Shown one piece after another: positions 9,737 through 20,265 of a stretch of 64,000 bases of DNA. The translations under genes and the position numbers were made by a program. Origin of the DNA: Lacrimispora celerecrescens (GTDB taxonomy: Bacteria; Bacillota; Clostridia; Lachnospirales; Lachnospiraceae); assembly GCF_000732605.1 (NCBI RefSeq), contig NZ_JPME01000011.1:48493-112492 (forward strand). The letters run 5' to 3'. Each line of letters starts with the position of its first letter. The stretch's first letter is position 1. Below the pieces are notes generated by a model that was given only the letters and a program-made list of their open reading frames with translations, was not told where the DNA came from and searched no databases.

Positions 9737-10489
9737 ATGAAGACAATCATTATCGTGGAAGACGAATTTCGGATCAGGCGGGGACTCAGCAATCTGATCA
9801 ATAAAGTAGACATGGGTTGCAAAGTAATTGGGGAAGCGGAAAATGGTTTCGAAGGCCTAAAAATGATTCAGGATCTGGATTGCGATATCGTGATAACAGA
9901 TATCCGTATGCCTAAAATGGACGGTCTGGAAATGATTGATAATGCAAAAAAAATGGGTGCGGTTTGTTCATTCGTGATTCTTAGCGGTTATGCTGATTTT
10001 GAGTATGCAAGACGAGGTATGCACCTGGGCGTAAAGGAATATCTATTAAAACCGGTTATGATATCGGATGTGAAGGAGCTGCTTCATAAATTAACGTTTA
10101 AAAAAGATGAGACTCCGCCCGGCCATTCCGAAATGGGTCAGTATTCCATGATGGTGAGTGAAATGGTCGCTATGATGGAGGAAAGCTATGGGATGCGTCT
10201 TGGGCTGGATGTTTTTTCAGACAAATTCCGATTAACGCCGGAGTACATCAGCAATTTGTTTGGTAAAGAAACCGGCATGACCTTTTCCAATTATTTAAAG
10301 AAAATCCGGATCGAAAAAGCAAAGGAACTGATTCTGAATACGGATATGAAAATTTATGAGATAGCATGCAGTGTTGGATATCCAGATCAAAAATATTTCT
10401 CAAAGGTTTTTAAGGAATACACTGGAGTTTCCGCAAAACAGTTTGCCATAGACAGCCGCAAAGAGGAACGCCGGTCTGCAGGAGAATAA
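9737..10489 (+). CDS. AraC-family response regulator (YesN type)
   Basis: A 250-residue cytoplasmic regulator. The receiver domain occupies residues 1-120, with acidic pocket residues VEDE and phospho-acceptor Asp55 in TDIRMPKMDG, and LKPV at the usual lysine. The AraC-type double helix-turn-helix occupies about 150-245 (YISNLFGKETGMTFSNYL, then VGYPDQKYFSKVFKEYTG). At 250 residues it is the short form without the long linker seen in many YesN proteins. It is co-transcribed with the kinase at 7896 and probably activates the downstream importer. Confidence 0.92.
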   Translation: MKTIIIVEDEFRIRRGLSNLINKVDMGCKVIGEAENGFEGLKMIQDLDCDIVITDIRMPKMDGLEMIDNAKKMGAVCSFVILSGYADFEYARRGMHLGVKEYLLKPVMISDVKELLHKLTFKKDETPPGHSEMGQYSMMVSEMVAMMEESYGMRLGLDVFSDKFRLTPEYISNLFGKETGMTFSNYLKKIRIEKAKELILNTDMKIYEIACSVGYPDQKYFSKVFKEYTGVSAKQFAIDSRKEERRSAGE

Positions 10490-10603
10490 GTCCTGTTGGC
10501 CGGTGTTATTTTGATTTTGTACACTTTTCTTAAAATATTGGTATTTTTTTTACATTTTATGGAGGTTATACTAAAGTCAGAAAGAAGACAGGAGGGGTAA
10601 TCA

Positions 10604-11917
10604 ATGAAAAGAAAGTTTGCAACACTTATGGCACTGTCACTGGCTGTGGGAACGCTCACTGCTTGTGGAAGCAAAACAGATACGACGGTTCCTGCGGAAT
10701 CCACCACCGCAGCAGCGACAAGCAGAGCATCATCTGAAAGTACGGAAGGGACCACTACTGGTCCGGCATCTGCGGAGGGTAGACAGGAGATCACCTTCTG
10801 GCATTATATGTCAGAGGACAAAGAGGGCAAATTCGTAAAGCAGGCGGTGGAGGAGTTCAACAATTCCCAGAATGAAATTTACGTAACGGCGGAGTATCTG
10901 CCGAGGAAAGAGCTTATGAAACAGTATACCATCGGTGTAGTATCGGGAGAATTGCCAGACTGTGGAATGGTGGATAATCCGGACCATAATTCCTATGCTT
11001 CCATGGGTGTTTTTGAAGATATTACGGATCTTTATAATTCATGGCCGGAGGCGAACTTTATGGAGGGGTCCATCAACTCCTGCTATTACGAAGGAAAGCT
11101 GTACGGGCTTCCATGGGGAAACAACTGTCTGGGACTCTTTTATAACAGAGAGATGCTTGACGCAGCAGGCGTGAAGGTGCCCACCACATGGTCGGAGCTG
11201 GAAGATGCTTGTGAAAAGCTTACAACAGATACAGTCAAAGGATTGGCGATTTCTGCTATCGGGAGCGAGGAAGGAACCTTCCAGTACATGCCCTGGCTTT
11301 TATCTTCTGGTGGAAGTGTAACTGATCTGACCTCGGAAGGCTCTAAGGAATCTATGTCCTTTTTATACAAACTGATCGATAAAGGATATATCAGCAGAGA
11401 ATGTGTCAACTGGACCCAGGCGGATGCGGAGAAGCAGTTTGCCTCCGGCCAGGCGGCTATGATGATCAATGGTCCATGGCAGTTTTCCGGCCTTGAAGAG
11501 GATGCTCCTGGTCTTGATTACCGGGTGGCAAAGGTCCCGAAAGCGGATAATGGCAAGTACGCTTCAGTTTTGGGTGGAGAAAATGTAGCCATCTGTGCAG
11601 GTGCCAACGTAGATGCATCCTGGAAATTCTTGACATGGATTACCAGCAAGGAAAAGTCACAGGAAATCTGCAAATCAATTGGACGCTTCTCTCCTAGGTC
11701 TGATGTGGATATTCAGGTGATGTTCGCCGATGATCCGTTAAATTCCGTATTTGCGGAGGTCATGCCCAGCGCTCAGTCCAGAGGGCCCTCACCAGACTGG
11801 CCGGAAATTTCTACTGCTATTTATACCGCGCAGCAGGAAGTGTTTACAGGACAAAAGGATGTGGAAACCGCAATGGCGGATGCACAGGCGAAAATTGATA
11901 AATTAAACGCCCAATAA
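10604..11917 (+). CDS. Sugar ABC transporter substrate-binding lipoprotein
   Basis: A 437-residue family-1 solute-binding protein. The lipobox LTAC has Cys21 as the lipidation site, followed by a Ser/Thr/Ala-rich linker (about 25-60) that spaces the binding domain from the membrane. AGGAGG precedes the ATG by 9 bases. It begins the importer cassette controlled by the preceding two-component pair. It differs clearly from the binding protein at 1950, so the two importers should have different ligands. Context with GH31 enzymes suggests a xylose- or glucose-containing oligosaccharide. Confidence 0.92.
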   Translation: MKRKFATLMALSLAVGTLTACGSKTDTTVPAESTTAAATSRASSESTEGTTTGPASAEGRQEITFWHYMSEDKEGKFVKQAVEEFNNSQNEIYVTAEYLPRKELMKQYTIGVVSGELPDCGMVDNPDHNSYASMGVFEDITDLYNSWPEANFMEGSINSCYYEGKLYGLPWGNNCLGLFYNREMLDAAGVKVPTTWSELEDACEKLTTDTVKGLAISAIGSEEGTFQYMPWLLSSGGSVTDLTSEGSKESMSFLYKLIDKGYISRECVNWTQADAEKQFASGQAAMMINGPWQFSGLEEDAPGLDYRVAKVPKADNGKYASVLGGENVAICAGANVDASWKFLTWITSKEKSQEICKSIGRFSPRSDVDIQVMFADDPLNSVFAEVMPSAQSRGPSPDWPEISTAIYTAQQEVFTGQKDVETAMADAQAKIDKLNAQ

Positions 11918-12010
11918 GAACTCATGTGGGAAGTCTCATCGCATGTACAATGTTTCATTGTGATGTGATGGGACTTTTCATTTATAAACAGAGAAAAGGA
12001 GAGATCGGGA

Positions 12011-12909
12011 ATGGGGCAGAACAGACGGGAAAGACAGGAACAGCTGCTGGGATATTGCCTGATATTGCCTGCAGTCATTTACATGCTGATTTTTATCGGA
12101 TATCCCATCGTTTATAACTGGATCATCAGCTTTCAGGTGGTCACGGCTAAAACTCTGGGCAGTAAAGTGAGGGAGCTTGCCGGCTTTGGAAATTATAAGG
12201 CTGTTTTTGCGGAGGTGACCTTTTGGGAATCTCTACTGCACACGTTTATCTATACGGCAGGTTGTCTGGTGATCCAGTTTTCTCTGGGTTTTATATTTGC
12301 TGTTTTTTTGCAAAAAAATTTACCCTTTCAAAATATATCAGAGGATTTATTGTGATCAGCTGGATGCTTCCGGTTACAGTTACGGCTTTGGTTTTTAAAT
12401 TCATGTTTGCGGAAGGCAACGGCATTATCAATACAATTTTAATGAGCCTGCACATCATAAGAAAGCCCATTGGCTGGCTGTTAAATGGAAACACGGCAAT
12501 GTTTGGACTGATTATTGCCAATTCCTGGGTAGGCATCCCTTTTAACATGCTTCTGCTAACCACGGGACTCAATAATATTCCTGGAGATATTTATGAGGCG
12601 GCCTCCATTGACGGAGCAAACAGTATCCAGAAGTTTATGAGAATCACCATTCCGTTGTTAAAGCCCACCATTATGTCAGTCCTAGTGCTGGGATTTGTGC
12701 TGACCTTTAAGGTCTTTGATCTGGTATATGTCATGACCGGAGGCGGACCTGTCTCTGCAACGGAGGTTTTGTCCACCTATTCCTATAAGCTGTCCTTTCA
12801 GCTGTTTCATTTTGGAGAAGGAGCGGCAGTTGCCAATGTATTGTTTGTCTGCCTGTTTTTCGTTGCGTTGGTTTATTTAAGAACGATTTCCAGGGATGAG
12901 ACCATGTAA
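12011..12909 (+). pseudogene. Sugar ABC transporter permease (MalF type), broken by a one-base frameshift
   Basis: The first frame from ATG 12011 gives residues 1-107 of a MalF/UgpA-type permease, up to FAVFLQKNLPFQ, then runs into a stop at 12353-12355. The continuation (KYIRGFIVISWMLP onward, with EAA loop YEAASIDGANSIQKF) is in another frame and ends at 12909. Adding one A to the run of four at 12330-12333 restores a single protein of 299 residues, the normal family length. Either the gene is inactivated, which would disable the importer, or this is a homopolymer sequencing error. The intact neighbours favour an error or a very recent mutation. Confidence 0.85.
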
Positions 12910-12953
12910 TGCGCTAAGGGAATTTTAGATAAACCGGAAAGGAGATCTGTGAA

Positions 12954-13784
12954 TTGAAGAATGTTACATATAAACAGAAAAATGCTTTGATGTGCCTTCT
13001 TGCCATATTGATCGCCTGCATATTTTTGTTTCCGCTCTACTGGATTGTTGTTAACTCCTTTAAGCTGGACAGCGAAATTTTTGCAGGAACTCCAACATTA
13101 TGGCCGAAAGAATTTACATTAAAGGCATATCAGGATCAGCTTGGAAATTTAAGAATAACCATGAAAAATTCTATGTTAATCGCTGCAGGCTCTATGATAT
13201 TATCCTTATGTCTTTCCGTGCCTGCCGCCTATGGTCTGGCAAGGTACCGAGTGAAGGGGATGAAAATATTTGTGTTGGTATTTCTGATCACCCAGATGCT
13301 GCCGGCCTCTCTGGTGCTCACCCCCCTGTTTTTAATTTTTTCAAAGCTGGGGATATTAAATTCGTATCTGGCTCCTATTTTATCGACCGCCACCATATCC
13401 ATTCCGTTCATCGTGCTGATGCTCCGGCCAGGCTTTTTGAGCATTCCGGTGGAACTGGAGGATGCGGCGAAAATCGATGGGTGCAATGGGATCAGTGCAT
13501 TTTTCCGCATTGCAATCCCCATTTCTAAGCCCACTGTGATCACGGCGGCCTGCTTCAGCTTTGTATTCGCATGGAACGACCTGGCGTATTCCATGACCTT
13601 TAACACAAAGGAAGCCATGCGGCCCATGACCTCCGCCATATACACGTTCATGAACCAATACGGAACCAAGTGGAACAGCATTATGGCCTATGGAGTATTG
13701 TTGATCCTACCGAGCTGTTTAATTTTTGTCACCATGCAGAAATATATTGTAGAAGGGATGACAAGCGGTTCTGTAAAAGGATAA
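12954..13784 (+). CDS. Sugar ABC transporter permease, MalG type
   Basis: A 276-residue permease with about six membrane segments, EAA loop LEDAAKIDGCNGISAFFRIAIP and a GMTSGSVKG tail. The start is TTG, supported by AGGAGA 9-14 bases upstream. It forms the second half of the channel with the frameshifted permease just before it and is followed 23 bases later by a GH31 gene. Confidence 0.88.
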   Translation: MKNVTYKQKNALMCLLAILIACIFLFPLYWIVVNSFKLDSEIFAGTPTLWPKEFTLKAYQDQLGNLRITMKNSMLIAAGSMILSLCLSVPAAYGLARYRVKGMKIFVLVFLITQMLPASLVLTPLFLIFSKLGILNSYLAPILSTATISIPFIVLMLRPGFLSIPVELEDAAKIDGCNGISAFFRIAIPISKPTVITAACFSFVFAWNDLAYSMTFNTKEAMRPMTSAIYTFMNQYGTKWNSIMAYGVLLILPSCLIFVTMQKYIVEGMTSGSVKG

Positions 13785-13807
13785 ATCATTTAAAGGGGAA
13801 AGAAAAA

Positions 13808-15820
13808 ATGAGTGTTTTCAGAAAAGAAAATAACTGCCTGAAATTCCATTATGATGCGGAAGAGCTGTGGATTCAGCCCTGGGGTGCCAACAGCTTTCGC
13901 GTGAGGGCTTCGAAAATGGATAAGATGCAGGAAGAGGACTGGGCGCTTTCCATGAAACCGGAAGACATGCAGCCTGAGATTAAAATAGAAAAGGACTTTG
14001 CAAGCATTCGGAACGGAAAAATTGAGGCCAGGATCTCCCGATATGGGAAGCTGACTTTTTATAATCAGAGAGGAGAAGTACTACTTGATGAGTATTTAAG
14101 GAACCGTATGGATGTGTTTGCTGATTACTGCAGTGCTCTGGATGTGGAAGCAAGAGAATTCAAGCCCATCCTGGGGGGAGATTATCATTTATCCATGCGC
14201 TTTGTATCAAATCCGGACGAAAAGATATATGGAATGGGCCAGTATCAACAGCCTTATCTGAACTTAAAGGGAACCGATCTGGAGCTGGCTCAGAGGAACT
14301 CCCAGGCAAGCGTTCCTTTTGCCATATCCTCTCTGGGCTATGGCTTTCTCTGGAACAATCCAGCGGTGGGAAGAGTTTTTTTCGGCAAGAACATTACAAC
14401 CTGGGAAGCATATTCCACCAAGGGGCTGGATTATTGGATTACGGCAGAGGATACGCCTGCGAAAATCGAAGAGGCTTATGCAAAGGTTTCCGGAACGGTC
14501 CCAATGATGCCGGAATATGCCATGGGATTCTGGCAATGCAAGCTGCGGTATCAGACACAGGATGAGCTCTTAGAGGTAGCAAGAGAGTATAGAAGGAGAG
14601 GGCTTTCTATCTCTGTGATCGTAATTGATTATTTCCATTGGCCATTACAGGGAGACTGGAAGTTTGATTTAACATATTGGCCCGATCCGGATGCCATGAT
14701 CAGGGAACTTAAGGAGATGGGGATCGAGCTCATGGTATCCATATGGCCCACCGTAGATTACCGCAGTGAAAACTTCCAGGAGATGAAAGAAAAAGGGTAC
14801 TTGATCCGAACAGACAGGGGATTCCGGATAGCAATGGATTTCCAGGGAAATACGGTTCATTTTGATGCTACGAATCCGAAGGCCAGGCAATATGTATGGC
14901 AAAAGGCAAAAGAAAATTATTATGACAAAGGAATCCGGGTATTCTGGCTTGATGAAGCAGAACCGGAATATAGCATTTACGATTTTGACAATTACCGTTA
15001 TTATTTGGGATCCAATGTGCAGATCGGGAATATCTATCCGGCCATGTATGCTAAGGCCTTTTTTGACGGTATGAAAGCAGAAGGGCAGGAGAATATCATT
15101 AATCTGCTTCGTTGTGCATGGGCCGGTTCTCAAAAATATGGAGCTCTTGTCTGGTCGGGGGATATCCATTCCAGCTTCGGAAGCCTTCGGAACCAGTTGG
15201 CAGCAGGGCTTAACATGGGGATCGCGGGAATTCCCTGGTGGACTACCGATATCGGGGGATTTCATGGAGGCGATCCAAAAGATCCGGAATTTCAGGAACT
15301 TCTGATCCGATGGTTTGAATATGGAACGTTTTGCCCGGTCATGCGTCTTCATGGTTACCGGGAACCGTTAAAAGAACCCATGGGAACGGAAGGCGGTGCG
15401 GCCTGTGTTTCCGGTGCAGATAATGAGGTCTGGTCTTTTGGGGAGGAAGCGTATGAGATCTGCAGAACATATTTGCAGATAAGAGATCATATGAAGCCAT
15501 ATATTACGGAACTGATGGAGGCAGCCCACCGGAAAGGTACCCCGGTTATGCGCCCTCTCTTTTATGATTTCCCGGAAGATAGACAGTGCTGGGAGGTGGA
15601 AGATGAGTATATGTTCGGGCCGGATGTCCTTGTGGCTCCTATCCTTTACGCAGGTATGAGAAAAAGAACGGTGTATCTGCCAAAAGGTTTTACCTGGAAG
15701 GAGTATTGGACAGGAGAAACGATAGAAGGTGGCAGAACCATTGAATCCGATGCTCCCCTCCATAGGCTTCCTGTATTCACGAGAAATAACCGTTGTTTTA
15801 AACCGGCAGAAAAAGAATGA
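13808..15820 (+). CDS. GH31 alpha-glycosidase, probably alpha-xylosidase-like
   Basis: A 670-residue cytoplasmic glycosidase. The ATG at 13808 follows AGGGGAAAG and is preferred to an upstream in-frame ATG at 13670 that lies inside the preceding permease gene. The catalytic nucleophile is Asp382 in FWLDEAEPE and the acid/base is Asp452 in VWSGDIHSSF, both at GH31 positions. The PWWTTDIGGF and RLHGYREP segments are also GH31 signatures. The family includes alpha-glucosidases, alpha-xylosidases and related enzymes; the WLDEAEPE form is common in alpha-xylosidases acting on xyloglucan pieces. It is followed 15 bases later by a second, different GH31 gene. Confidence 0.9.
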   Translation: MSVFRKENNCLKFHYDAEELWIQPWGANSFRVRASKMDKMQEEDWALSMKPEDMQPEIKIEKDFASIRNGKIEARISRYGKLTFYNQRGEVLLDEYLRNRMDVFADYCSALDVEAREFKPILGGDYHLSMRFVSNPDEKIYGMGQYQQPYLNLKGTDLELAQRNSQASVPFAISSLGYGFLWNNPAVGRVFFGKNITTWEAYSTKGLDYWITAEDTPAKIEEAYAKVSGTVPMMPEYAMGFWQCKLRYQTQDELLEVAREYRRRGLSISVIVIDYFHWPLQGDWKFDLTYWPDPDAMIRELKEMGIELMVSIWPTVDYRSENFQEMKEKGYLIRTDRGFRIAMDFQGNTVHFDATNPKARQYVWQKAKENYYDKGIRVFWLDEAEPEYSIYDFDNYRYYLGSNVQIGNIYPAMYAKAFFDGMKAEGQENIINLLRCAWAGSQKYGALVWSGDIHSSFGSLRNQLAAGLNMGIAGIPWWTTDIGGFHGGDPKDPEFQELLIRWFEYGTFCPVMRLHGYREPLKEPMGTEGGAACVSGADNEVWSFGEEAYEICRTYLQIRDHMKPYITELMEAAHRKGTPVMRPLFYDFPEDRQCWEVEDEYMFGPDVLVAPILYAGMRKRTVYLPKGFTWKEYWTGETIEGGRTIESDAPLHRLPVFTRNNRCFKPAEKE

Positions 15821-15835
15821 TAGGAGGAATTAAAA

Positions 15836-18112
15836 GTGAAGTTTACAAATGGCTACTGGCGGATCAGAGAAGAGATATATCCGGTTTATGCAGTGGAGTA
15901 TTATGGCTGGGAGCGATATCATAATCAACTGATCGTATACGCTGCAACAAGGCATATGGGAGATCGGGGGGATACGCTGAATCAGCCGCTGCTCACTGTG
16001 ACGTTTTCAAGTCCCATGGAAAATGTAATTAAAGTGTCAGCCGTACATTTTAAGGGAACAACTTATAAAGGCCCCCATTACGAGGTGGCGAAGCAAAAGG
16101 GTGATTTCATTTCCATAACGGAGGATGAAGAAAAAATTACATATACATCCGGAGAAACCAGTGCTGTCATATATAAGTCTGCCAATAGCTGGAGGGTGGA
16201 GTTTAAAGACGGAGATCGGCTGCTGACAGAGAGCAGCTACCGTAACCTTGCCTATATGCAGAATCGGGAAACAAAGAAGGGCTACATGGTGGAACAGCTC
16301 CTTTTGGATGTTGGAGAATATGTTTATGGTCTGGGGGAACGGTATACTCCGTTTATAAAGAATGGCCAGACCGTTGAGATCTGGAATGAGGATGGGGGAA
16401 CTGCATCCGAACAAACCTATAAGAATGTTCCCTTTTACATTACCAACAAAGGCTATGGTGTGTTCGTAGGTCATCCCGGAGATGTTCATTTTGAGGTGGG
16501 AAGTGAAAAGGTAGAAAGGGTACAGTTCAGCGTACAGACGGAAAGACTGGATTACTATATTTTGAATGGACAGACGCCCAAGAAAACCGTGCAGCTGTAT
16601 ACGGAGCTTACAGGGAAACCGGCATTGCCTCCGGCGTGGTCTTTCGGCCTGTGGCTGACAACATCGTTTACAACAAGCTATGATGAAGCAACCGTCACCA
16701 GCTTTATACAGGGCATGGAAGACCGTGATATCCCTCTTCATACCTTCCATTTTGATTGTTTCTGGATGAAGGGTTATGAATGGTGCAGCTTTGAGTGGGA
16801 TAAGGATACATTTCCGGATCCGGAAGGCATGTTAAGGCGCTACAAAGAGCGGGGCCTGCATATCTGTGTCTGGATCAACAGCTATATCGCCCAGAAATCA
16901 GTGTTATTTGACGAAGGGGTGGAAAATGGATATTTCGTAAAAACTCTCGATGATGATATATGGCAGTGTGACCGGTGGCAGGCAGGTATGGCTTTGGTCG
17001 ATTTTACGAACCCGGAGGCCTGTAAATGGTATCAGGGTAAATTGGAGAAACTGATCGACATGGGGGTGGATTGCTTTAAAACTGATTTTGGGGAAAGAAT
17101 TCCGGTTACGGGTGTTAAATATTACGATGGTTCCGATACAGTCAAAATGCATAATTACTATACCTACCTATATAATAAGACTGTTTTTGAACTTCTGGAA
17201 AGTAAGCTTGGGAAAGATAAGGCTCTGGTATTTGCAAGATCCACTGCAGCAGGAGGACAGAAGTTTCCTGTTCACTGGGGCGGTGACTGTACTGCCACCT
17301 ATCCCTCCATGGCAGAGGATTTAAGAGGAGGATTATCCTTATCTCTTGGTGGATATGGTTATTGGAGTCATGATATTGGCGGGTTTGAGCAGACGGCTTC
17401 CGCTGATGTATACAAGCGGTGGTGTGCATTTGGACTATTAAGTTCTCACAGCAGATTGCACGGCTCTACATCCTACCGGGTTCCGTGGCTGTTTGATGAA
17501 GAAGCCGGTGATGTATTAAGAAAATTTGTGAAGCTGAAGTGTTCTCTGATGCCTTATCTCTATAGCCAGGCAGTAAAAGCACATAAAGAAGGTATACCAA
17601 TGATGCGCCCTATGTTTCTTGAGTTTCCGGAAGATTTGACCTGTGAGACTCTGGATAAGCAGTATATGCTGGGGGATTCCCTGCTGGTGGCACCCGTATT
17701 TAAGAAAAACGGAGAGGTTTCCTATTACTTACCGGAAGGAACATGGACCAATTACCTTACTGGAGACGTAAAACCAGGTGGAAAATGGTATAAAGAAATC
17801 TTTGACTATTTCCATCTTCCTCTCATGGTAAGAGAAAACACCGTTTTGGCAGTAGGAAATTGTGAAGAAAAGCCGGATTATAATTATACGGATGGGACCA
17901 TGTTAAAATTGTTTCAGATTAAAGATGGGGCTGATTTCCATGTGTTGATACCAGATGAGAACGGAAAGGAAGCCATGAAAGTTGAAGTTTTAAAAAAGAG
18001 TGAGAGGATTCTGATGAAAGTAGTCGGAGGAAGAAATTGGATAGTAGAAGCAAACGGATATCCGGAGGCAATGATACAATATGGTGAAAATAACGCAGAA
18101 GTTATTTTATAG
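15836..18112 (+). CDS. yicI: Alpha-xylosidase, GH31 (YicI-like)
   Basis: A 758-residue enzyme beginning at GTG 15836 after AGGAGG. The nucleophile motif KTDFGERIP places Asp417, and HWGGDC places acid/base Asp484, nearly the same positions as Asp416 and Asp482 of E. coli YicI, with similar total length. YicI-type enzymes release alpha-linked xylose from isoprimeverose and xyloglucan fragments in the cytoplasm (EC 3.2.1.177). Together with the upstream importer and the other GH31 enzyme this gives uptake and hydrolysis of alpha-xylosides. The substrate is inferred from family, not shown. Confidence 0.9.
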   Translation: MKFTNGYWRIREEIYPVYAVEYYGWERYHNQLIVYAATRHMGDRGDTLNQPLLTVTFSSPMENVIKVSAVHFKGTTYKGPHYEVAKQKGDFISITEDEEKITYTSGETSAVIYKSANSWRVEFKDGDRLLTESSYRNLAYMQNRETKKGYMVEQLLLDVGEYVYGLGERYTPFIKNGQTVEIWNEDGGTASEQTYKNVPFYITNKGYGVFVGHPGDVHFEVGSEKVERVQFSVQTERLDYYILNGQTPKKTVQLYTELTGKPALPPAWSFGLWLTTSFTTSYDEATVTSFIQGMEDRDIPLHTFHFDCFWMKGYEWCSFEWDKDTFPDPEGMLRRYKERGLHICVWINSYIAQKSVLFDEGVENGYFVKTLDDDIWQCDRWQAGMALVDFTNPEACKWYQGKLEKLIDMGVDCFKTDFGERIPVTGVKYYDGSDTVKMHNYYTYLYNKTVFELLESKLGKDKALVFARSTAAGGQKFPVHWGGDCTATYPSMAEDLRGGLSLSLGGYGYWSHDIGGFEQTASADVYKRWCAFGLLSSHSRLHGSTSYRVPWLFDEEAGDVLRKFVKLKCSLMPYLYSQAVKAHKEGIPMMRPMFLEFPEDLTCETLDKQYMLGDSLLVAPVFKKNGEVSYYLPEGTWTNYLTGDVKPGGKWYKEIFDYFHLPLMVRENTVLAVGNCEEKPDYNYTDGTMLKLFQIKDGADFHVLIPDENGKEAMKVEVLKKSERILMKVVGGRNWIVEANGYPEAMIQYGENNAEVIL

Positions 18113-18265
18113 GGCACTTATATTTGATATGTAAAAAGTTGTCAAAATTAACGTAAAACTTCAGTAAAACTCATATAGTTATCTGAAAACTATCCGATAT
18201 ACCAATTGGGCCACTATAAATTGTATTGGCAAAGGGGTAAACTGGACATCGGAGGATAACGTAAT

Positions 18266-20236
18266 ATGAAAAGGAAATACAAAGGAATAAAAAGGGAACT
18301 GATAGCTTTCACCATTGGTTGTATCATCTGTATTGTATTTGTACTGTCCATAGGCTCCATTTATATGACCTATGACACGACCCGGAAGTCACTGGCCAAA
18401 AGTTTAAAGGAAACTTCGGAACTGGTTTCTGAAAAAATAACTCAGAAGCTGGAATAATATTCGATCATATCCGAGTCAATCGCCCTCTATATGAAGGGAA
18501 ATGTACAAAAGGGAGGTAACATCAATATATTTTTACGGATCGCAAGTTCCCAGTACGGCCTTAATAACATTGATATAATTTCGTCTGACGGAACCTCTGT
18601 TGTCAATGGGAAATCCTATGAGCAGGACGAAGCATACCTTCAGGCAAAAAGCGGAACTCCTTTTTTATCCGATCCTATCATTCAAAAGGATTCTGCCTCC
18701 TTTGAATATGCGTACCCATACGATGATCTGGTCATCATGATTGAGTTCCCTTATTCTGTTTTCCAGGGGATGATTGAGGATACAAAACTTGGGGATACCG
18801 GAAGTACTTATATTATAAATCGGGAAGGAACGAAAGTGGCTTACGAGGATTTTTCCCTGGTATTATCACAGCAAAATGACACAGAGTCAGCAAAAACCAA
18901 TCAGGCTGCTTATGGAGAGATCGCAAAGCTGGAAGCTGCCATGGTGAACGGCGAAACCGGCTTTGGATTCTATCATTGGAACGGAGAAAAAAGATTTGGT
19001 TCCTATACTCCTGTGAAAAATACCAATGGCTGGTCAGTAAATGTGACAGCTTCAGAATCTGAATTTATGTCCGGTGTTGTAACCTCCATGTTTAATGCTG
19101 TTATTTTGGGAGCTGTCTCTCTGATCCTTGCAGTTTTCGTTATGCTCCGGATTACGGACCGGATCACAAAACCCATTGGACAGGTGGTCGACTCCATTGA
19201 TCAGTTATCCGCCGGAGATTTAAGTATTGAACTGAATATGAAACGACATGATGAAATAGGGGTTATCGGGGAAAAGGTCAGTGAAATGGCAGGGAAATAC
19301 AGAGATATCATCTACGATATTTCCCAGTTTTTGCAGGAGATTTCCAGTGGGAACCTTGCAGTTCAAAGTAATTGTGAATATCCAGGTGAATTTCATGGTA
19401 TTCGCAGCTCCATGGAAATGATTGCTTCCCGCTTAAATGATACCATATTAAACATCCGTTCCTCTGCCGAGGAGGTCAATTCGGGAGCAGGGCAGGTTTC
19501 CGGTGCTTCCCAGGCGCTCGCCTCCGGAGCGGCTGTGCAGGCAGCAACGGTAGAGGAATTAAATGCTGCCATTGCAGATGTCTCAGAAATGGCAGGAAAA
19601 AGTTCGGATTCTGTACGGAAAGCTTCCGATTATGTAAAACAATCCGGATCCAGGGTCAGCGCAGGGAACCGGCATATGCAGAGCCTTCATTCGGCTATGG
19701 AAGAGATAAGTTTATCTTCTGAAAAAATATCCGGCATCACAAAAATGATTGAGGATATCGCATTTCAGACCAACATTCTGGCTTTAAACGCCGCTGTTGA
19801 GGCAGCCCGGGCCGGAAGCGCGGGTCAAGGGTTTGCGGTGGTAGCAGGAGAAGTCCGGAATCTCTCTGCAAAATCTGCTGATGCTGCTAAACAGACTGCC
19901 CAGTTGATCGGGAATACGGTAAATGCGGTTTCGGAGGGAAAAAGGCAGACAGCTGAGACGGCAGGAATCCTTAAGGAGATCGCCGATAAATCGATTCTTG
20001 TGGAACGGGTGATGGAGGAGATTGAATCAGACTCTATGGAGCAGGCCAAGGCTATGGTGCAGATCCTTGGAGGACTGTCCCAGGTATCTGCTGTGGTACA
20101 GTCCAATGCTGCAGCAGCGGAGGAAAGTTCAGCTTCCAGTGAAGAACTGGAGGCACAGGCTCAGGCTTTAAGGCAGGAAGTTGCAAAATTTAAACTGTTT
20201 GAGGAAACTGTTTCTCACGATGAAAATGAAGAATAA
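18266..20236 (+). pseudogene. Methyl-accepting chemotaxis protein with an in-frame stop
   Basis: One continuous frame would encode a 656-residue chemoreceptor, but codon 64 is TAA (18455-18457), between ITQKLE and [12 protein letters not shown]. Both sides are in the same frame and fit the family: membrane segment (about 13-35), Cache-type ligand-binding region, second membrane segment (about 270-292), HAMP ([20 protein letters not shown]) and the signalling hairpin tip [23 protein letters not shown] single G-to-T change of GAA would create the stop. Internal initiation at ATG 18491 would give a protein lacking the first membrane segment. So this is either a null allele, a sequencing error or an unusual truncated receptor. 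Confidence 0.85.
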
Positions 20237-20265
20237 AAAAATTTATCCTGGTTTACGACAGTAGG

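Noticed and set aside
13670..13807. Longer N-terminus for the first GH31 gene starting at ATG 13670
   Set aside because: It overlaps the permease end by 115 bases, has no ribosome site, and the added residues do not look like a GH31 start.
14669..15352. Long minus-strand open frame inside the first GH31 gene (227 codons)
   Set aside because: It is the antisense shadow of a well-supported enzyme; no domain or ribosome site was seen.
16037..16750. Minus-strand open frame of 237 codons inside yicI
   Set aside because: It is antisense to conserved GH31 sequence and has no recognisable protein features.
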